From: Otis tarda
Taxonomy: Eukaryota > Chordata > Aves > Otidiformes > Otididae
Assembly (NCBI GenBank): GCA_026413225.1
Contig: CM048554.1
Span: 13,359,963-13,423,962, forward strand
DNA: 64,000 nucleotides
Direction: 5' to 3'
Position 1 is the first letter of the stretch; every line of letters starts with the position of its first letter. The notes below the pieces were generated by a model. That model saw nothing but the letters and a program-made list of their open reading frames with translations. It was not told the origin of the DNA and ran no database searches. This document shows positions 11,609-25,105 of this stretch, piece by piece. The translations under genes and the position numbers were made by a program.

Positions 11609-12412
11609 TAAGGACCAGAGTGGTGACTCTACCCTGGTATTTTTCCCATACTATTTAATTGGACCTTAGCACTCAAAGACTGATTTCTAAAGGGAAACGC
11701 TTGGGTCGTCCACCAGTGAAGTGAACGGCACAACTCCAGGTAGCTCCAGCAGCGGCTGGTTGGACCCCAGCCCAGCTTCCTCTGGTTGAATGTTATGCGC
11801 AGCCCCATCCTCTTTCCAAAGAGCTGAATGAAGCACATTGCAACCCTTTGGTGTTCAGCTTTCCGGGCTAGTAAATTCTTGGTTGGTGCGCTACAGCTCT
11901 CATACTCTCGTGCTTTGAGGTTATACTATTTGGTTTTTTTTTTAAATTGTACCTGCTTTTTAAGTTATTGCTTCTTTGAGCTTGGGAAATATTTCACTTA
12001 ATTTATCATGACCTAAAGTAAATTAACCCATATCAGCACAGAGGTAGAAGACATTGAAAATATATTTATATTTTAAATTGAAGTTCAAGGTAACATTTAG
12101 ATGAATAATTATTTACTATTTTGTTAAATACTGACATATATGACAGCAATCATACATTAGTACAAATGCTTTTCTGTTTTGAATGGCTCATTAGTTGCTT
12201 TGTAGGGCTGGACTGGTTTTTTAAGATTCAGATTCAAAATCTCTTCTGATTTCTGCTGTTCAGTTTTTGGCAGTGAGCCAGCTGCAGATATGCATAATAT
12301 TTCACTGCTAGACCTTGCAAACAGAATATCCTGCTGTGCTAAAGAAAACATTGTGTTTCTTACCACATGAAAATAATCCATCACTTTTCAATCAGCACAC
12401 ATGCATAAGCTG

Positions 12413-12441
12413 GCGCGCGCGCACACACACACACACACACA
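12413..12441. repeat. (GC)n(AC)n microsatellite, Z-DNA-prone
   Basis: Five GC units run directly into about ten AC units, an unbroken alternating purine-pyrimidine tract of about 29 bases. Confidence 0.9.
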
Positions 12442-12821
12442 ACCCTCTACCTGTTTTTTCCATCAGACTCCAGAAAAAATTAATGGCTATGATGTGAAGG
12501 GTGGACTCTTTGTACATGATCCATTAAAGTACAAACTAATCAAAATAGATCTAGTATCTGATTTGCAAAGTAATGTGGAGCCAGAGGCGAGCTGAGGAAA
12601 TAGACCATCTGAAGACCTTTCTGACCTTGTTCAAGTAGCAGTGTCTTTTTGTTTGTTTTAAATGTTACATGGAAAGTGAGAGCACAAGTACAAGACAACC
12701 TAGAACATCCCTTTGCACAGCTCACCACTGCTAGGTAAGATGCATTATATATGAAAAGGCATGAGAAGCATACATATCATACGACCTGCAACATAGACGT
12801 TGCCTTGTTTAATGTGTGCAG

Positions 12822-12931
12822 CTGATTGTAGTGAAGATTTCCTCCTTGGGAACACAAACATGAGGAAGCTCATTCGTGGCAGAGCACAGAGAATCCGTGG
12901 GTGCATGTGCACAGGCTGTGAGAACAATGAA
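12822..12931 (+). CDS. Candidate internal exon, cysteine-rich, unknown gene
   Basis: The segment is bounded by an acceptor (TTTAATGTGTGCAG) and a strong donor (GAA|GTGAGT). It is 110 nt long with one open frame, in phase 2 at its start. The 36 residues include DCSEDFLLGN, RKLIRGRAQRIRG and CMCTGCENNE. The mix of basic and cysteine residues is not typical low-complexity translation. No family is recognised. The pyrimidine content before the acceptor is only moderate, so this may be a pseudo-exon. Confidence 0.22.
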
Positions 12932-12937
12932 GTGAGT

Positions 12938-12978
12938 TCTCTCTCTTTTTTTTTTTCTTTCTTTTTTTTTTTTTTTTT
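12938..12978. repeat. Polypyrimidine tract
   Basis: CT-rich then T-rich run ending in about 17 T. Confidence 0.9.
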
Positions 12979-14437
12979 AAATACTGTGCCAGATATTACT
13001 ATGCATTTATGACTTCTTTTCTGTGCACTCTATGTCACTGAAACCTGGATGTTTACCAAGGGCAGTTGTATCTCAACAATTTCCCATTTCAAGAACAGGG
13101 AAAAAAAAAATAAAAGAAAAATAATAATGTAGCTGCTATACTACCCTGTGGGGGTTTTTTTTCCTATAATTCGTCCTTTGTCTACAGGCAGACAACGTAT
13201 TACATACCAATACACAAACAATAGTGAATTTTTTACTTTCTAGGGCTGAAACAGTGCTCAATGAAACTATAATTTGGGATAATAGGTGCAGTAGAGTAAA
13301 AGTGTTGTAGTCCAACTAAGTACTTAGGCACCTAACTCTAAACTGAGTTTAGAACTCCATGGAGGAGTTAAGTCCAAATTTTTTCTGCTTAAATGTTACT
13401 CTTCTGTTCTGTTCTGTAGTTGCTGTAGGATGTCTTTACAGCGAGAGAGGAACAATTAGGATGTGCTTTGCATCACCTGTTGTGACTAAATTAAGAGCCT
13501 GGAGTTAGATGGGAAGAATCATGATGTATGACCAAGATTACTTTGTTGAAACTGCCTTTCTTCCCTCTGCAACCCTCAATGTTTTTCTGAATGGGAGTGG
13601 ATAAGGAAACTAAGAGATGTAGGACATAGCCTTTATGCCTACTGGCAATACAGCAACCAATGCAAAAGGACCATTCAGGTAGGTAAGGTTGTGGGATCTT
13701 GGGAGAATTTTTTTTTTCCTGTCTTTGCAATGTCTTAATATTTTTATCTGCATCTTCCTTAGACCTAAATTCAAGGCAATAGAGTGTAACCACTGAAAGA
13801 GCAGGTCTAGAAGCGTTTGGTGGGCAAGGTTAAGCAGAGGCAGTGGGAACCGGGGAGTAATCAGGGTTGGAGGAACCTGGCTTTTAATTTCCCAACATTC
13901 TTCACTGATGGCCTTTGAAGCATTTTTAGTCATTCATTTTTAGACCATTGAATTTTGAACTTCTGGTCACCCCTTTCTTCCAGTTGTGAAAACAAGAGCT
14001 TGTCAGTGGAAAAAGGAGTTCTCAACAAAACTGTCAGAGTGCAGTTTGTGACATGAGTCAAAAATCAGAGCTGTGCTCCGTTGCCACGATAACACTTGAT
14101 TAAGATGACTTGCCAGGCTGTTGGTTCAGCGGTTTTGTTGCCACCCACTTATTTTTTACTTTCTCAATTATTTTTTGTGCTTTATCTAGGTTTGGGAGAT
14201 TGCAAATGGATGCAACACATTCTGGTATCTAAATAAAGCGTGAGAACATTTGGCCAGCCTTTTCAGGATTGTGTTGTAAAAGAAATGACTTTCCTTTGGA
14301 GTCCCACATCTTTCAGCTCCCTTTCCAGTTTTTGTTTTAAATATGGAGCTGTAAGAAAGAGAACAAGGAGAGGGTAAATATGAGAAAAAACTGGTCTAGT
14401 AGTTGGAGCAAGAGATGATCTATTTTCAGTCGTGCTA

Positions 14438-14515
14438 ACTTGTATCTGACCTTAACAAGGCATTTACCCAGTTTGTACTGATCAATTTACTCATCTGTGA
14501 GATAGGCAAAATAAT
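14438..14515 (+). mobile_element. Decayed MIR-like SINE fragment
   Basis: The stretch TGACCTTAACAAGGCATTTA, then CAATTTACTCATCTGTGAGA, follows the order and spacing of the MIR/CORE-SINE phrase 'tgaccttgggcaagt ... cagtttactcatctgtaaaa'. It is highly diverged. The call is from memory of the consensus, without alignment. Confidence 0.5.
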
Positions 14516-17500
14516 TTATCATATACTAATCTTGGTTTAAATAACCAGAAAATACGTATTTGTGAAAAAAAGACAAGTAATCTTTGCCAATATTTTCCTT
14601 GTGGAGTGACAAATACTTTTCACTAAAACAGCACAACAGTTTGTCTGACTGTTCAGAGGTCCTTACAAATCCAAGTGGAGTCAACTGAAGCTGTTGTTGC
14701 TGCAAAAGTTGGGGAATACCTTTCGTGATGGTTCTCTGGTCCTGAATATGGATTAAGTTTGTGCAGTCTTCAAGAGATTCGCCTTACTTTCCATGAGTGA
14801 GGACAGTTTGCTTTCCTCGCATGCACTGTACTTACCCTGTGGGCATGGAATTACTCACTGAGATAGGTGTATTTAAATTGATCACTTTTCAGAAAGTTAG
14901 CTTTTTCTGTGCCCTCCTCTTCACTGTCTCCTCATCCCAAGGACAGAAGCCTCTGAGCAAATGTAACATGCAGGAAATGCCAGAAAATTGCATTTAGTGA
15001 ACTACTTTTGCACATGGAGTTTATCTGAAAATTTCTAACAATACAATTTTTTATCCTGTTAACTCAAAGGCTCCATCAAGAAAAATGTAAGGCAGGATAA
15101 TGCATCCAGCAAGTAAAATACTGGGCAGACACGTCGTTTGTGTTAATTCCATGTAAAGCAAAATTCAGGCTTGTCAAAGCACTACCAAAGGTAAGAGAGA
15201 AGGAGCCAAGTGCAGTCAGCTGGTTGTTCCAAACACCTAGAAGTGCCAGCTGGCATCTTCTGAAGGAAGCATCCATCAGCAAAACTATAGCTTGCTTTCT
15301 TCTTTATTGACCACAGCAATATTTGTCCAGGTATTTGCTATGTCTCTTATATGAATATTAGTCAAGAAGAGGAAAGCAATCCTAAATCACTCTATACAAA
15401 ATCACTTAGAGCAGCAACCCTCTTTCCTTTTTCATAAGGAGACATTGTAACCATAGAAGGATTTCCAACTGGAAGAGGTGGTCTTACCAGAGAACCTGTA
15501 GATGATGAGGAAGGACTTGAGAAGGAAGAGTAATTGAAGGGATGCCTCCAGCACAGTTCAAGATTAATGTTCCTCCTAGCTTATCTCATGTTTCTTCCAC
15601 GGATGATTTTCCAGCTTATTTGTGTGGTTAACACTGGGAGTAAAGAGCTTGTGAAGCATAGAAGAGCACCACGCAGTCTGCTGAATTCTTGCCATCACCA
15701 TTTCAGCAGAGGGGGAAAAGACAGCTTATCTGATTCTCCACACGTTTGCAGCAGGGTAAATGAGGGGTTGGAGGGATTGTCTGGAAAGGACCGTTACCGC
15801 TGCTGATCAGCATTGGCCAAGCCAGGCTGTACTTGTGCCTCATGTGATAGAATTGCAGGTGTGCAGCCCTAAACTGGGGAGCTGCTTCACCTCTTGTGAA
15901 GGAGTAGATCCTTAATGAGTTGTGAGGAAGAGTTGCTGCTGGAGGATGGAAGAGTGACCTCTTACTGCAATGATTTCTGCACTGAAGGGAGTCTGCTGTG
16001 GTAAAAGTCTGATAAATCACAAATGCTGTAGCTGCAAGCTCAGCTTCTTGATATACGTAGGATATTAAAAAATATCTATTGTGCTGGTAATTGCTATTAA
16101 TTTCCTATATTTTAGAAGTTGTGTTGACAATGTTGTTTGTAGCCTTCACTCCTTTAAGAAAAATGGTTGCAATTAACCAATGATAATGTGCAACTGTTGT
16201 TATATTTTCCAAAGTTGCGCATCTGACTTAGAGAAGTTGCACAGTAAGGTGTTGGCTTCAGCCAGAGGTGCTGCAAGAGGTGATTGCCTTGCAGGGGACT
16301 GCTCTCCAAACAATTAGAGTAAGTTATTAACTTTAAAGTTACTTTTTTATTTTTGTGTCCCATTTTGTCTTAAGAGAAGCCTTATTAGGGGAACAAGCTC
16401 ATACAAATGCATGTTGAAATATCACAATATTCAGTACACAGAATATGACCTGCAGAAAAATACACTCCTCTGGAGAGAGAATCAATGTAACAGGTGGCCA
16501 AAAGAGGGGATATCTCTTTTCATCATGGGATTCACCTAAATTCAGACATGTTATAAAGTGCTGTAATAGGCAGAACATGTCCTCCTGTCTCCCCCTTCCG
16601 GTACCTTTCATGGTGCTTTATCCAGTTGTAAATGAAGCAGTCAAAGAGAACATCATCATCTTTCTTGCTAGCAAATCTCCCATTCCAATGTATTTCCCTG
16701 TTGCTTCTTCATGTTCTGCTTTCCCTGTTTAATTTTATCTCATTACTCCTCTTTGCATTTTAGTTTAGCTTAGCAGTCCTCCACTCACATTTTTTTCCTC
16801 CATCCATCTTTATCTCATGCTGCGACATCAGTCGTTGTTTCTGGAGGAACCAAACTACAGCTACATGGGATATATAGTGAAATTCAGGGTTTGAACGCTC
16901 CTCAGTCCCACAGCTGAAGGTAATATACCTTGCTTTTCAGATCTAAAAAAAATGTTTGAGTATTAAGAGATTACATTACACTTGCTAGAGCTTCACCCAG
17001 AGCGATATCTTATAGACATTTATTTTCTGTATCGGAGGTCCAAGACTTCCCTCTTTCCAGGTTTTATTTGCTTGCAGTGCCAGAGATGTTATTTTCTCTC
17101 TGCCACACAGGGTTTAGCCATCTATTTCTTTTTCTGTGTGAGATTTTAAAAGGTACCTTTTCCCCTTCAGCTTTCTCTGATCTCCCCTCAGGTAGAATTT
17201 GATACAGTTTTATATATACCAATGCTGACTTTATTTTTTCAACCAACTTTGAATTTTCACACTTCAGAATTTGTGCTTGGAAGCTGTTAAACCTTGCCCG
17301 TTTAAAACAAAGGCAAATACATTATTTTAGTTATTTAACTGAAATAATAAAGACTTTGTGAAATTTACTTATGTGTAGCATATTGGCACAGGGCTTAACA
17401 TTCAGCAGAAATCTTATGTATGTCCTCTGATTTACTGCCAATCACTTCTCATTTGCGCTGGAAGTACAGATAAAATCAGATCCACAGCATTGCGATGACT

Positions 17501-17934
17501 ATAAGTGGTCTGTTTAGCTGCTTTGTAACAGACGGTTGAATCAAATCATTTCAGAAATCTCATACCAAAAACTTGTATGCGCTTTCTCTTTCCCTCTCTC
17601 TCTGCGCTCGTTAGAGTGAACTCAGTGTGCTCAATTGGCCTGTTATTGTCTCATCAACATTGATGTTTTATTTACTGAATCACATTTGTGTTTGAGGCCT
17701 CCTTTATTTCAAAAATGTTTTCTTAAAGTCTTGCCTACATTAAACATTCTCCCTTCTCTGTCTATAAAGCGTTTCACGATGTGCTGATCCAGTAGGAAAT
17801 TCACTTGTAAAATCTGGCAGGAGCTGCCAATACTCAGAGCTTTTGGGGCAGCAGTGCAAACTTTATTGTCAGAGTTATCACATCCCCTTTCTATTCACCT
17901 GCTGTGTTTTTATGACTTAGAAATCACAATGCCT

Positions 17935-18180
17935 TGTTTATGATGGCAGTTTATTATAGGGCAAGAATATACCAAAAATATTTTTTCAATTACTGAAATA
18001 AAATACTAAAGATTCTGCCTAGGATATAGGTTAAGGAGAAATGAGGGGAATGTAATTCCCCTTGAGGAACCAATGCAATTAGTTTAATAAATAAAGGGAG
18101 TGCATTAATTAGATTAATAAATTAAGAGAGCTGCTATTTGTCAGTGGTTGATTATAGCCATCTTTTTGTTTGAGTATTAT
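17935..18180. promoter_or_regulatory. Possible conserved non-coding element, homeodomain-site rich
   Basis: A dense run of TAAT/ATTA cores (GCAATTAG, TTAATTAG, GATTAATAAATTAAG, TGATTATA) surrounds a perfect 8-bp inverted repeat with a 3-nt spacer, AGGGGAATgtaATTCCCCT (18044-18062). No open frame. Conservation is inferred from texture only. Confidence 0.22.
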
Positions 18181-19724
18181 TTGGTCAGGAAGGGCAGGTG
18201 TTTCTGCAATATGAATTACTCTTAGTCTTGATTTAAAGAAATTTTATTTCAGGCTTCAGTATCTTTCCACTTCGAACACAGTTGAACAGCCATCTGAGTT
18301 TTACAAATTTTAAATGAGTTGTTCCCTGGGTTCCCAAAACCCAGTATCTGAATATCCTGTGCAATGATACTGTACAAATATTCATACTGATTATATTACT
18401 TTCTCTTATTAGATGTAATGGCCCACTGCTAACAAATAAAATACCCACCATTTCTTTGTCTAATACATTACGCACAACAGCGCAAGTTCAGTGCAAGCCA
18501 GGCCATTTGCTACTTCCAACTGGCCAAAGTACAGTGCTTTTATGCACGTGCAGTTCCCGGTAAAGCGCCCGGTTTGGTACTTTGTGTTCATGTCCGTGAG
18601 CGCTGGCGCAGCCCCACAGACAGGCTGCAGGCATACACTGCTCAGATGAGTGGGTGAACCGGTGACAGTTTTGACTTAATTAACATTGAGCTGAACCTCT
18701 CAGCTCGTCTCACATATCAGTAAGTAAATTACCAGGGGAACGCACTTACGGCATAAGGTGAGTTAACTCACATACCTGCTTAGACATGTATTTGAGTACA
18801 CTTTAAATTAAATACTATTATATAGCTACTGAAAAATCCATTTATTTTAGCACCAATGAAATGTGAGTGATTACAAACATCAACATTTAAAATACTTTTT
18901 TTTTTTGAGGAGGGAGAAAGATTGTTTTCAGGAGTGTTCTTTCTCATGTTTGTGTTGTACAACTGAAACACATCCAAGAAATAAGTTGTAAATACACAGT
19001 TTTCCCAGAGTTGTTTATTTCTGAAATTCTTAAGCTGTAATCTGCGGTCAAATTATCAGCTGTCTGTAGAGCACTTGCTGGGGACCTGGGGAAAGCAGGG
19101 AGCCTGTGTAAGGTTAGCCTGGGAAGGCTCCATCTGAAGGAGATGAACAAGAAAGAATGAGGTTTGATAAAATTTGAGTGTAAACCACATCAAGGTGATC
19201 AGCACTCAGTATATGCATCTCCTTGCCCTTGCCTCTTTACCCTTTGCAAAAAGGCCCCCCAAAAATTAATGTGAAAAAGACCAAGACCCACCAAGTCACA
19301 GCATGTGGCTTTGTTAACCCGGGAAGCATCACCTCAGAGCGGTGGTCAGTTTACACTCTGAGAATTTTTGTTAGTGGTGTAAAGTAACCCATTCCTCTGG
19401 TTGGTGCTACCTTTTTATTAAAAATACTGCTCGCCATCCGTTGCTGGTTTTATTCGTCTTGTCTCACTACTGTGTTGCCACTTGGGCAGTAGGAATTAAA
19501 AATCTATTAGAATATTCAATTTTCCTGCCCAGTTTGCCACCTGTAGGAAAAAACAAGTTGGGGCGCTGATTGGCTTGATGTTTCATTTTTGCCAAGAGAA
19601 TACAAAAATATAAAGAAAATCCTATACAATGAAGTAAACGTAGCACTTAGTTTGGACAGCGTAGGCACATAAAGATGTGGTGGCTGTAAAAACCATTATC
19701 TTTTAGCAAACAACAGTCGCTCAT

Positions 19725-19930
19725 CAAGTAAGACAACGATTTTAATGAAGAATCACAGATAAGGATGCGGCAGCACATTGATTAATGCACACAGCAACTT
19801 CTCCTGAAACATGACTGCATTAGGTCTTTACTCTTTAGTGATGATATGCAAGCTGTAATAAAGCTTTTACAGTTATTCAATATCATGAATAGTATTAGCA
19901 GAACAATCTGAGTTTCTAGTTGAAATGGAT
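19725..19930. promoter_or_regulatory. Possible conserved non-coding element
   Basis: Complex, non-repetitive sequence with GATTAATGCAC, a Sox/Pou-like ATGATATGCAAG and CAGATAAGG (GATA-type) in about 200 bases. No open frame. The call rests on motif clustering only. Confidence 0.18.
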
Positions 19931-20781
19931 GACTATAGGTGCTGGACTTCTTAAAGTTCTCACTTTTTTCTGTGTATCTACATTATTTTTAGACAGAGAT
20001 AAACAAAAGAAAGAAATGTCCAGGAAAGAGCTGAGGGGGAAAAAAGTGAACAACCTATTGTTTTTGGTTATGGTGCAACAAAACTTGGATATATTGTAAG
20101 GTAATTAAGAATTGCCTGATTTAATCCACAGCAATATACAAAAACACACAGCCATGTCATTTGGCTCTGTTTGGTCTTTGTAAATGTGCTTTAGGAGACG
20201 AGTGTTTGTCACCAGTAAAAAATTGTCTGGTCTTTATAGCTGTAGTGATTTATTTTTGAATGCAGGGCTATTGTTAAATATAAAATGATTTTTTTTTCCT
20301 TTCTTTGGATCTAGACCATACATCACACTTTTGGCATGAAAAAAAGTATATGTAATACCTGGGGCAACACGTCCCCATTTCCCCTGTAGATTTTTCTGAT
20401 CATTGAACCCTGCAATAAAACGGTCCCGTGAACACCTGTTTGACACATGGACGGTGCGGTGCGCGTATTGCGGTTTGAAGCACTGAAGTAGAATTGCTGT
20501 GATCTCACCAGAATTTGGTAGGGCAAAACTTGTTTTAAAGGGAAGTTGTTAAGATCTAGGTGGGATCCTAGAGCTGGAAAATGATCTTAATTTAACATCG
20601 TCTTCCCGAAATCAATTATCCTTTAAAACTACTCCTGCAAGTTCCCAAGCACGCAAGCTGTTTTATTGTATTGCACATGCAGTTACATTTAAGAAAGTTT
20701 GTATTTGCTTGCGTGGGTAGAAATGTGCAGTATGAGGCTTCTTGTTTTGATTATCTTTTGACCTGCTGGCTTACCTGAGAT

Positions 20782-20796
20782 GAGAGAGAGAGAGAA
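20782..20796. repeat. (GA)n short tract
   Basis: About seven GA units. On the minus strand this is the pyrimidine tract of a CTCATCTCAG splice-like motif. Confidence 0.8.
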
Positions 20797-20879
20797 ATAA
20801 TGCAAATGGCTGGGAGGTCGAGCATGCTGTGTGATGTGTGAAGGAAGCACGGAGCACATGTGCTTTGTTAATGTGGGTT

Positions 20880-21110
20880 TCTCAGTAAGCCACTGCATAT
20901 TAGTAATATCATAATTCAGGACTAATTAATGCATCATTATGGTCTTCTAAAGGCTTTTGCCAGTGTGATACTGAGTGCATGGGTTAGTATTTGTTCTGGA
21001 AATGTTTTATTATTATTGCTTTATTGTAATTTGGAAGCTGATTTGGTGTCTTGAATTGCACTCGCGCCCCCAGAACCATTGTTTTAATTGGAAATATTTG
21101 CAACTAAAAA
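20880..21110. promoter_or_regulatory. Possible conserved non-coding element
   Basis: Contains ACTAATTAATGCATCATTAT and ATTGTTTTAATTG with little simple repeat. AT-rich homeobox-type cores are clustered. Texture-based inference. Confidence 0.18.
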
Positions 21111-24100
21111 TACCAGACATAAAACATAGATGAATAATGTGTAGTGGGCCATTCTCTAATTCTATAAAAGGACAGTTTTCCTGAAAGTAGAGAGATCCAG
21201 ATGTGACAGCTTAGTTGTTCTGATCAAGAGTTTGTCCCCAAATCTGAGGGGCTGATCTACCCATTTCCTTTTCCCCAGCTTGCTTAGAGCCTTGTGGGGC
21301 ATGCACAACTTTTGAGGATCAGATCTGAAACTCTTCGCAAGGAACATGCTTTTGGAGAACATCTGTTTTGAAAACACAAAGCATGTGCAAACCAGAGTAG
21401 GACCAAGGTCATCTGAAGTTTAGCTTTCCTCTACCTAAGAGCTGCCTGTCGTCATTTTACTAGCTTTATTTTCATCTAGTCCATGCATAGTAAAAATTCT
21501 ACTCGTAAAGCAATCACAAAATTTGCTATGGCCCTAAAGAATGCTGCTTAGAGCAAATAAGTGCTGTAGTTTCCAGATTCCATCCTTAATTAGTAAGAGA
21601 GGTCAAGTGTCAGGTCCATCAATGAGCTGTCGTATTTCAGTTTTCCATCAGTGAGGGTCATTCATTTCAGAAGACAAAGAGGCTGAGAATTTTCTTTGTG
21701 ACATTGTTCTGGTTGCCTTTCCTTTTCATGTTGTTCCTAGCTTTTTCCTGATAGTTTAGCTTGGTTTTTTTTTAAACTAGTCTCTGGATAATACTTTAGT
21801 GGACTCTTAAATCACCGTTTTTTTCTGACGCTTGGCAGTGTAGTGCCTTCCTTTCCATTAACCTACTGCCTGATTACACCAACTGTCTGAAATGCAGTTG
21901 GAATGACTCTTTGCGTACGATCTTATCTGACACTAACATTTTTAATCTCATTTTAAGCACGTGGAATTATTTGAAGTTCCTTTTGCTCCTTTTATCTAGA
22001 TTCCATTTTCTTAAATGAAATCATCCAGCTTCTCCGAGGGGAATAGTTTAATTGTTCAAGGTGCATGATTTGTAGTGACCTTACAATTGTGCAGGACCAT
22101 AGTCCGTGGTGTTCCATGCAAGTGATCAGAAGGGGCCATGCTCGCCTTTGAAGTGGGGTAGTTTATTAGAAAAGTAGTAAGTTGTATCAAACTTATTTTC
22201 CAGTTAACCATGTCCTTTCCGCATAAGCGTGTTCTTTGTGTTGTGGATTGGGGTTTTTTTTGAGTGTCGTTTACTGCCAAATCTATGTTTTAACCAACTA
22301 GTGTAAAATATTTTCATTCTAACCACCTATTGATTCGTCTAATTTCATAGACAAATAATTACTAAGAAGATTTGTACAGTTCTAGATGTCCAATTTGTGT
22401 AGCTTGTTTGTTTTACAATAAGGGTGTTTTTTCCCCCCTTTTGTTCTCTCTGTTCGCTTTACTTACTAAAACTGTGGCTCGTATTCTCCACTGCTTCCAT
22501 GGGACCCATCGTATGATTTGGCTTTGTATGGTTTTGATTTAATCAAGAGGAAGATGAAAGTGGATGTGTGTTACTTTCAACTCCTTAGCCATTTTGCCAT
22601 CCATCTTAGTCAATGTGTGGTTGCCCAGGACACAGCATTAATGATAGCTGTCAAAATAATAGTCAGAAGGTTAAAGGTCAAGAAAAAGATGTAAAAGACT
22701 TCAGGGTGAACCAGATGATAAAGTAACTCATTTAGGCCATTAAATGCTGGCATAGTATGGACTTGATGGGTTCATGGGTTACTAGAAGCAAGAAGAGTAA
22801 ATGGGGACATCTTCAAGTAGTTTACTCTTGTTAAAAGATGAAAAAAGATGATAATAGCATTACCAAACAAGCGCACTAAAGGCAATTTTCTTAATTACCA
22901 TGCTGACCCAGCAGTGCACAGAGAGAGGTCTTGTTATTAGAATGAGAGCTTTTACTTTCAAACAATATTAACCCTTCTCGGTACCGTATGTCTTAATTAA
23001 GAGTATTCCTGGAAGTTCTGCAGCTGTCAACATTTTTACATTTCTCTTTGGATTTGCAAACCAGTGGGTCAAGAAGCAAGCTGTTGCAACTATTTCATTT
23101 TAGGTCTTTTTCCAGTGAAACTATGACTTGTATGTTTATGAAAGGGGCAATTCTGAACAGCTCACTTGCCTCTTACTATATATAGTCATACACTATTTAA
23201 ATTTTAGCAGTCTTAAGTGTTAATTGATTGAAGAAGAGCTTATGCGATCTTACACAACCCAGAAGAACTCTATCAAAACAGTAGTGTGAAGTCGTCTCCC
23301 TTTCCCTTATTTTTTCAGCAATGAATTTTATTTAGAGTTGTTTAGAAAACAATATAAACTTATTTTCCAGAATAATCCAGGAAGGTAAGAATACAAAGTT
23401 TTGAAAACTATTATACTTTCCTTAAACAGTCAAATTCCATAGAAAACTGGAAAGTTTATATAAACTTTTTTTTTTTATAAACCTATAAAAGGTTTTAAAT
23501 GCCATTATCTGCAACAGGAGGACATGAATAAACAATTTCTTCAAGCACTTAACAAAAAGTTCTAGCAAGATTGATGTGTTTTGTACAGATTGCCTGTCTT
23601 CTGTTACCTAGGTTGCTACAGGTAGTGAAGGCTTCATCCAGGCTCTAAGGCTTTCCAGTACATTGACAGTCTTCCATGCCAGAGAGACTGCTGTTTTGGC
23701 TGGTTTCTTAATGTGTCTTCTGAGTAGTATTACTTTGGTTTGAAGTGGTTATATGTCAAGCTCAGATATTTTCTTCTTACAGTCATTCTGGTGGTGTTAC
23801 ATTTGGTGGAGAGGAAATATAAATCATGCCATTGGCAAATATCATAGGCAGAGGATTTTTCTGCTCTTACAACATCAAAATAAAGATGTGCAGGTAGAGA
23901 AGACTTCAATGACAGCAGTGGGATACTGCTGAGAAGATTATTAAAGAGAAAAGAAGCAATAATTTGCAATTGTCTGAAGTTATGTCATTGCACTACCGTG
24001 ATGAAATCACAGTACAGTATAGTAAAATCAGTTGTACTGAAAGCTTTGGAAAAGTCAATACTGTTACTGTGACCATCTTCCATTGCTTTGAGAAGGCACT

Positions 24101-25039
24101 TCATTAGTATTGATAATTTTGGGAGGGGATGGAGAACCGGTAAATCTGAAGAGGATGATTGGGGCATCCAGAGTGTCTTGCTCTAGAGGGTGTTTCTGCT
24201 TACATATTCCCTTTTGCCTTCCCATCTGCCACCGGAGGATTTTTCAGTGACTATGCTTGAAAGTAGCACATCAAACAACTTGTTCCCAGTCTTTGAAGCT
24301 AGGTGAAACAAAAAGCTGTCAAGAGATTGGATTCATCTCCCTATACTTTCTCATCTGTGACTGTCTTTGAATTGGAGTTATGGTCTAGAGCAGAATGCTC
24401 CGATTTTCTCCACTTACCTCACACTGGTTCAGTTCATGGTGGTTTTGGTGTGGGGAAAAACTAGATTCCTTCTTGAAGGACAACGATCCAGCAGCTGAGC
24501 TCCAGGTGCTCACCAACCATGTACCAGCCCCCTATAGGGAAGGAAGAGTCCAAAATAATTACTGTTCTTCTGTCTTAAAACTATGTAAGTGGTAGGGATA
24601 TTTTGTCCAAGGAATCGGATAAAATCCAGTTCAAAGTAGCCTCCCCACAAATGCATATTCTACAGATGTAGAGCCTTCAGCACCAACTGCAGTAATCCTT
24701 TGATCTGTTCTTCTCACACCAAACTTTTTGCTAATGTAGAGATGAGGCATCTAATCTAAAATGGTTGTCCAAACTGGCATATTTTCTGTAGCACTTGGTA
24801 ATTATTTTTATTACACTATTATGAATCAGCAGTATATCATGCTAATATACCAAATTCTATTTCTGTTAGTACTGTAATATCCCTAACAATCCCTACTAAC
24901 GTCACAAAACTGCTGGGCTTGGCACTGTAAAGACATGTAGTAATTTTGTCGAGAGCTGCTGAAAGAGCTTGCAGTCTACCTCAGTGCAACAGAGTGGAAA
25001 GCATGGAAGGGAAGTTTTTATCCATACGTCCCTGGGAGA

Positions 25040-25105
25040 CAGTTAAAGTGATTTGTCCAAAACAAAACAGAAAGGATGAGGTAGAATTAGCATTTGAACC
25101 TTGAA
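25040..25105 (-). mobile_element. Decayed MIR-like SINE fragment
   Basis: GTTAAAGTGATTTGTCCAAA followed by AGAATTAGCATTTGAACC resembles the reverse complement of the MIR core region ('ttaagtgacttgcccaa ... gaattaggatttgaacc'). Old and degraded. Confidence 0.5.

Larger units (their letters stand above)
11609..17934. other. Unique AT-rich non-coding DNA
   Basis: Holds the GC/AC microsatellite, the 12822 exon candidate and one MIR-like relic. Nothing else is supported. Confidence 0.6.

Noticed and set aside
18721-18757. 37-nt splice-flanked block with ATAAG|GTGAGT donor
   Set aside because: Too short with only a moderate acceptor; splice look-alikes of this quality are expected by chance in 64 kb.
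20775-20826. Minus-strand splice-flanked 52-nt block (donor CTCAG|GTAAGC)
   Set aside because: Two frames are open only because of the (CT)n repeat; the donor-like site is also the end of that pyrimidine tract.
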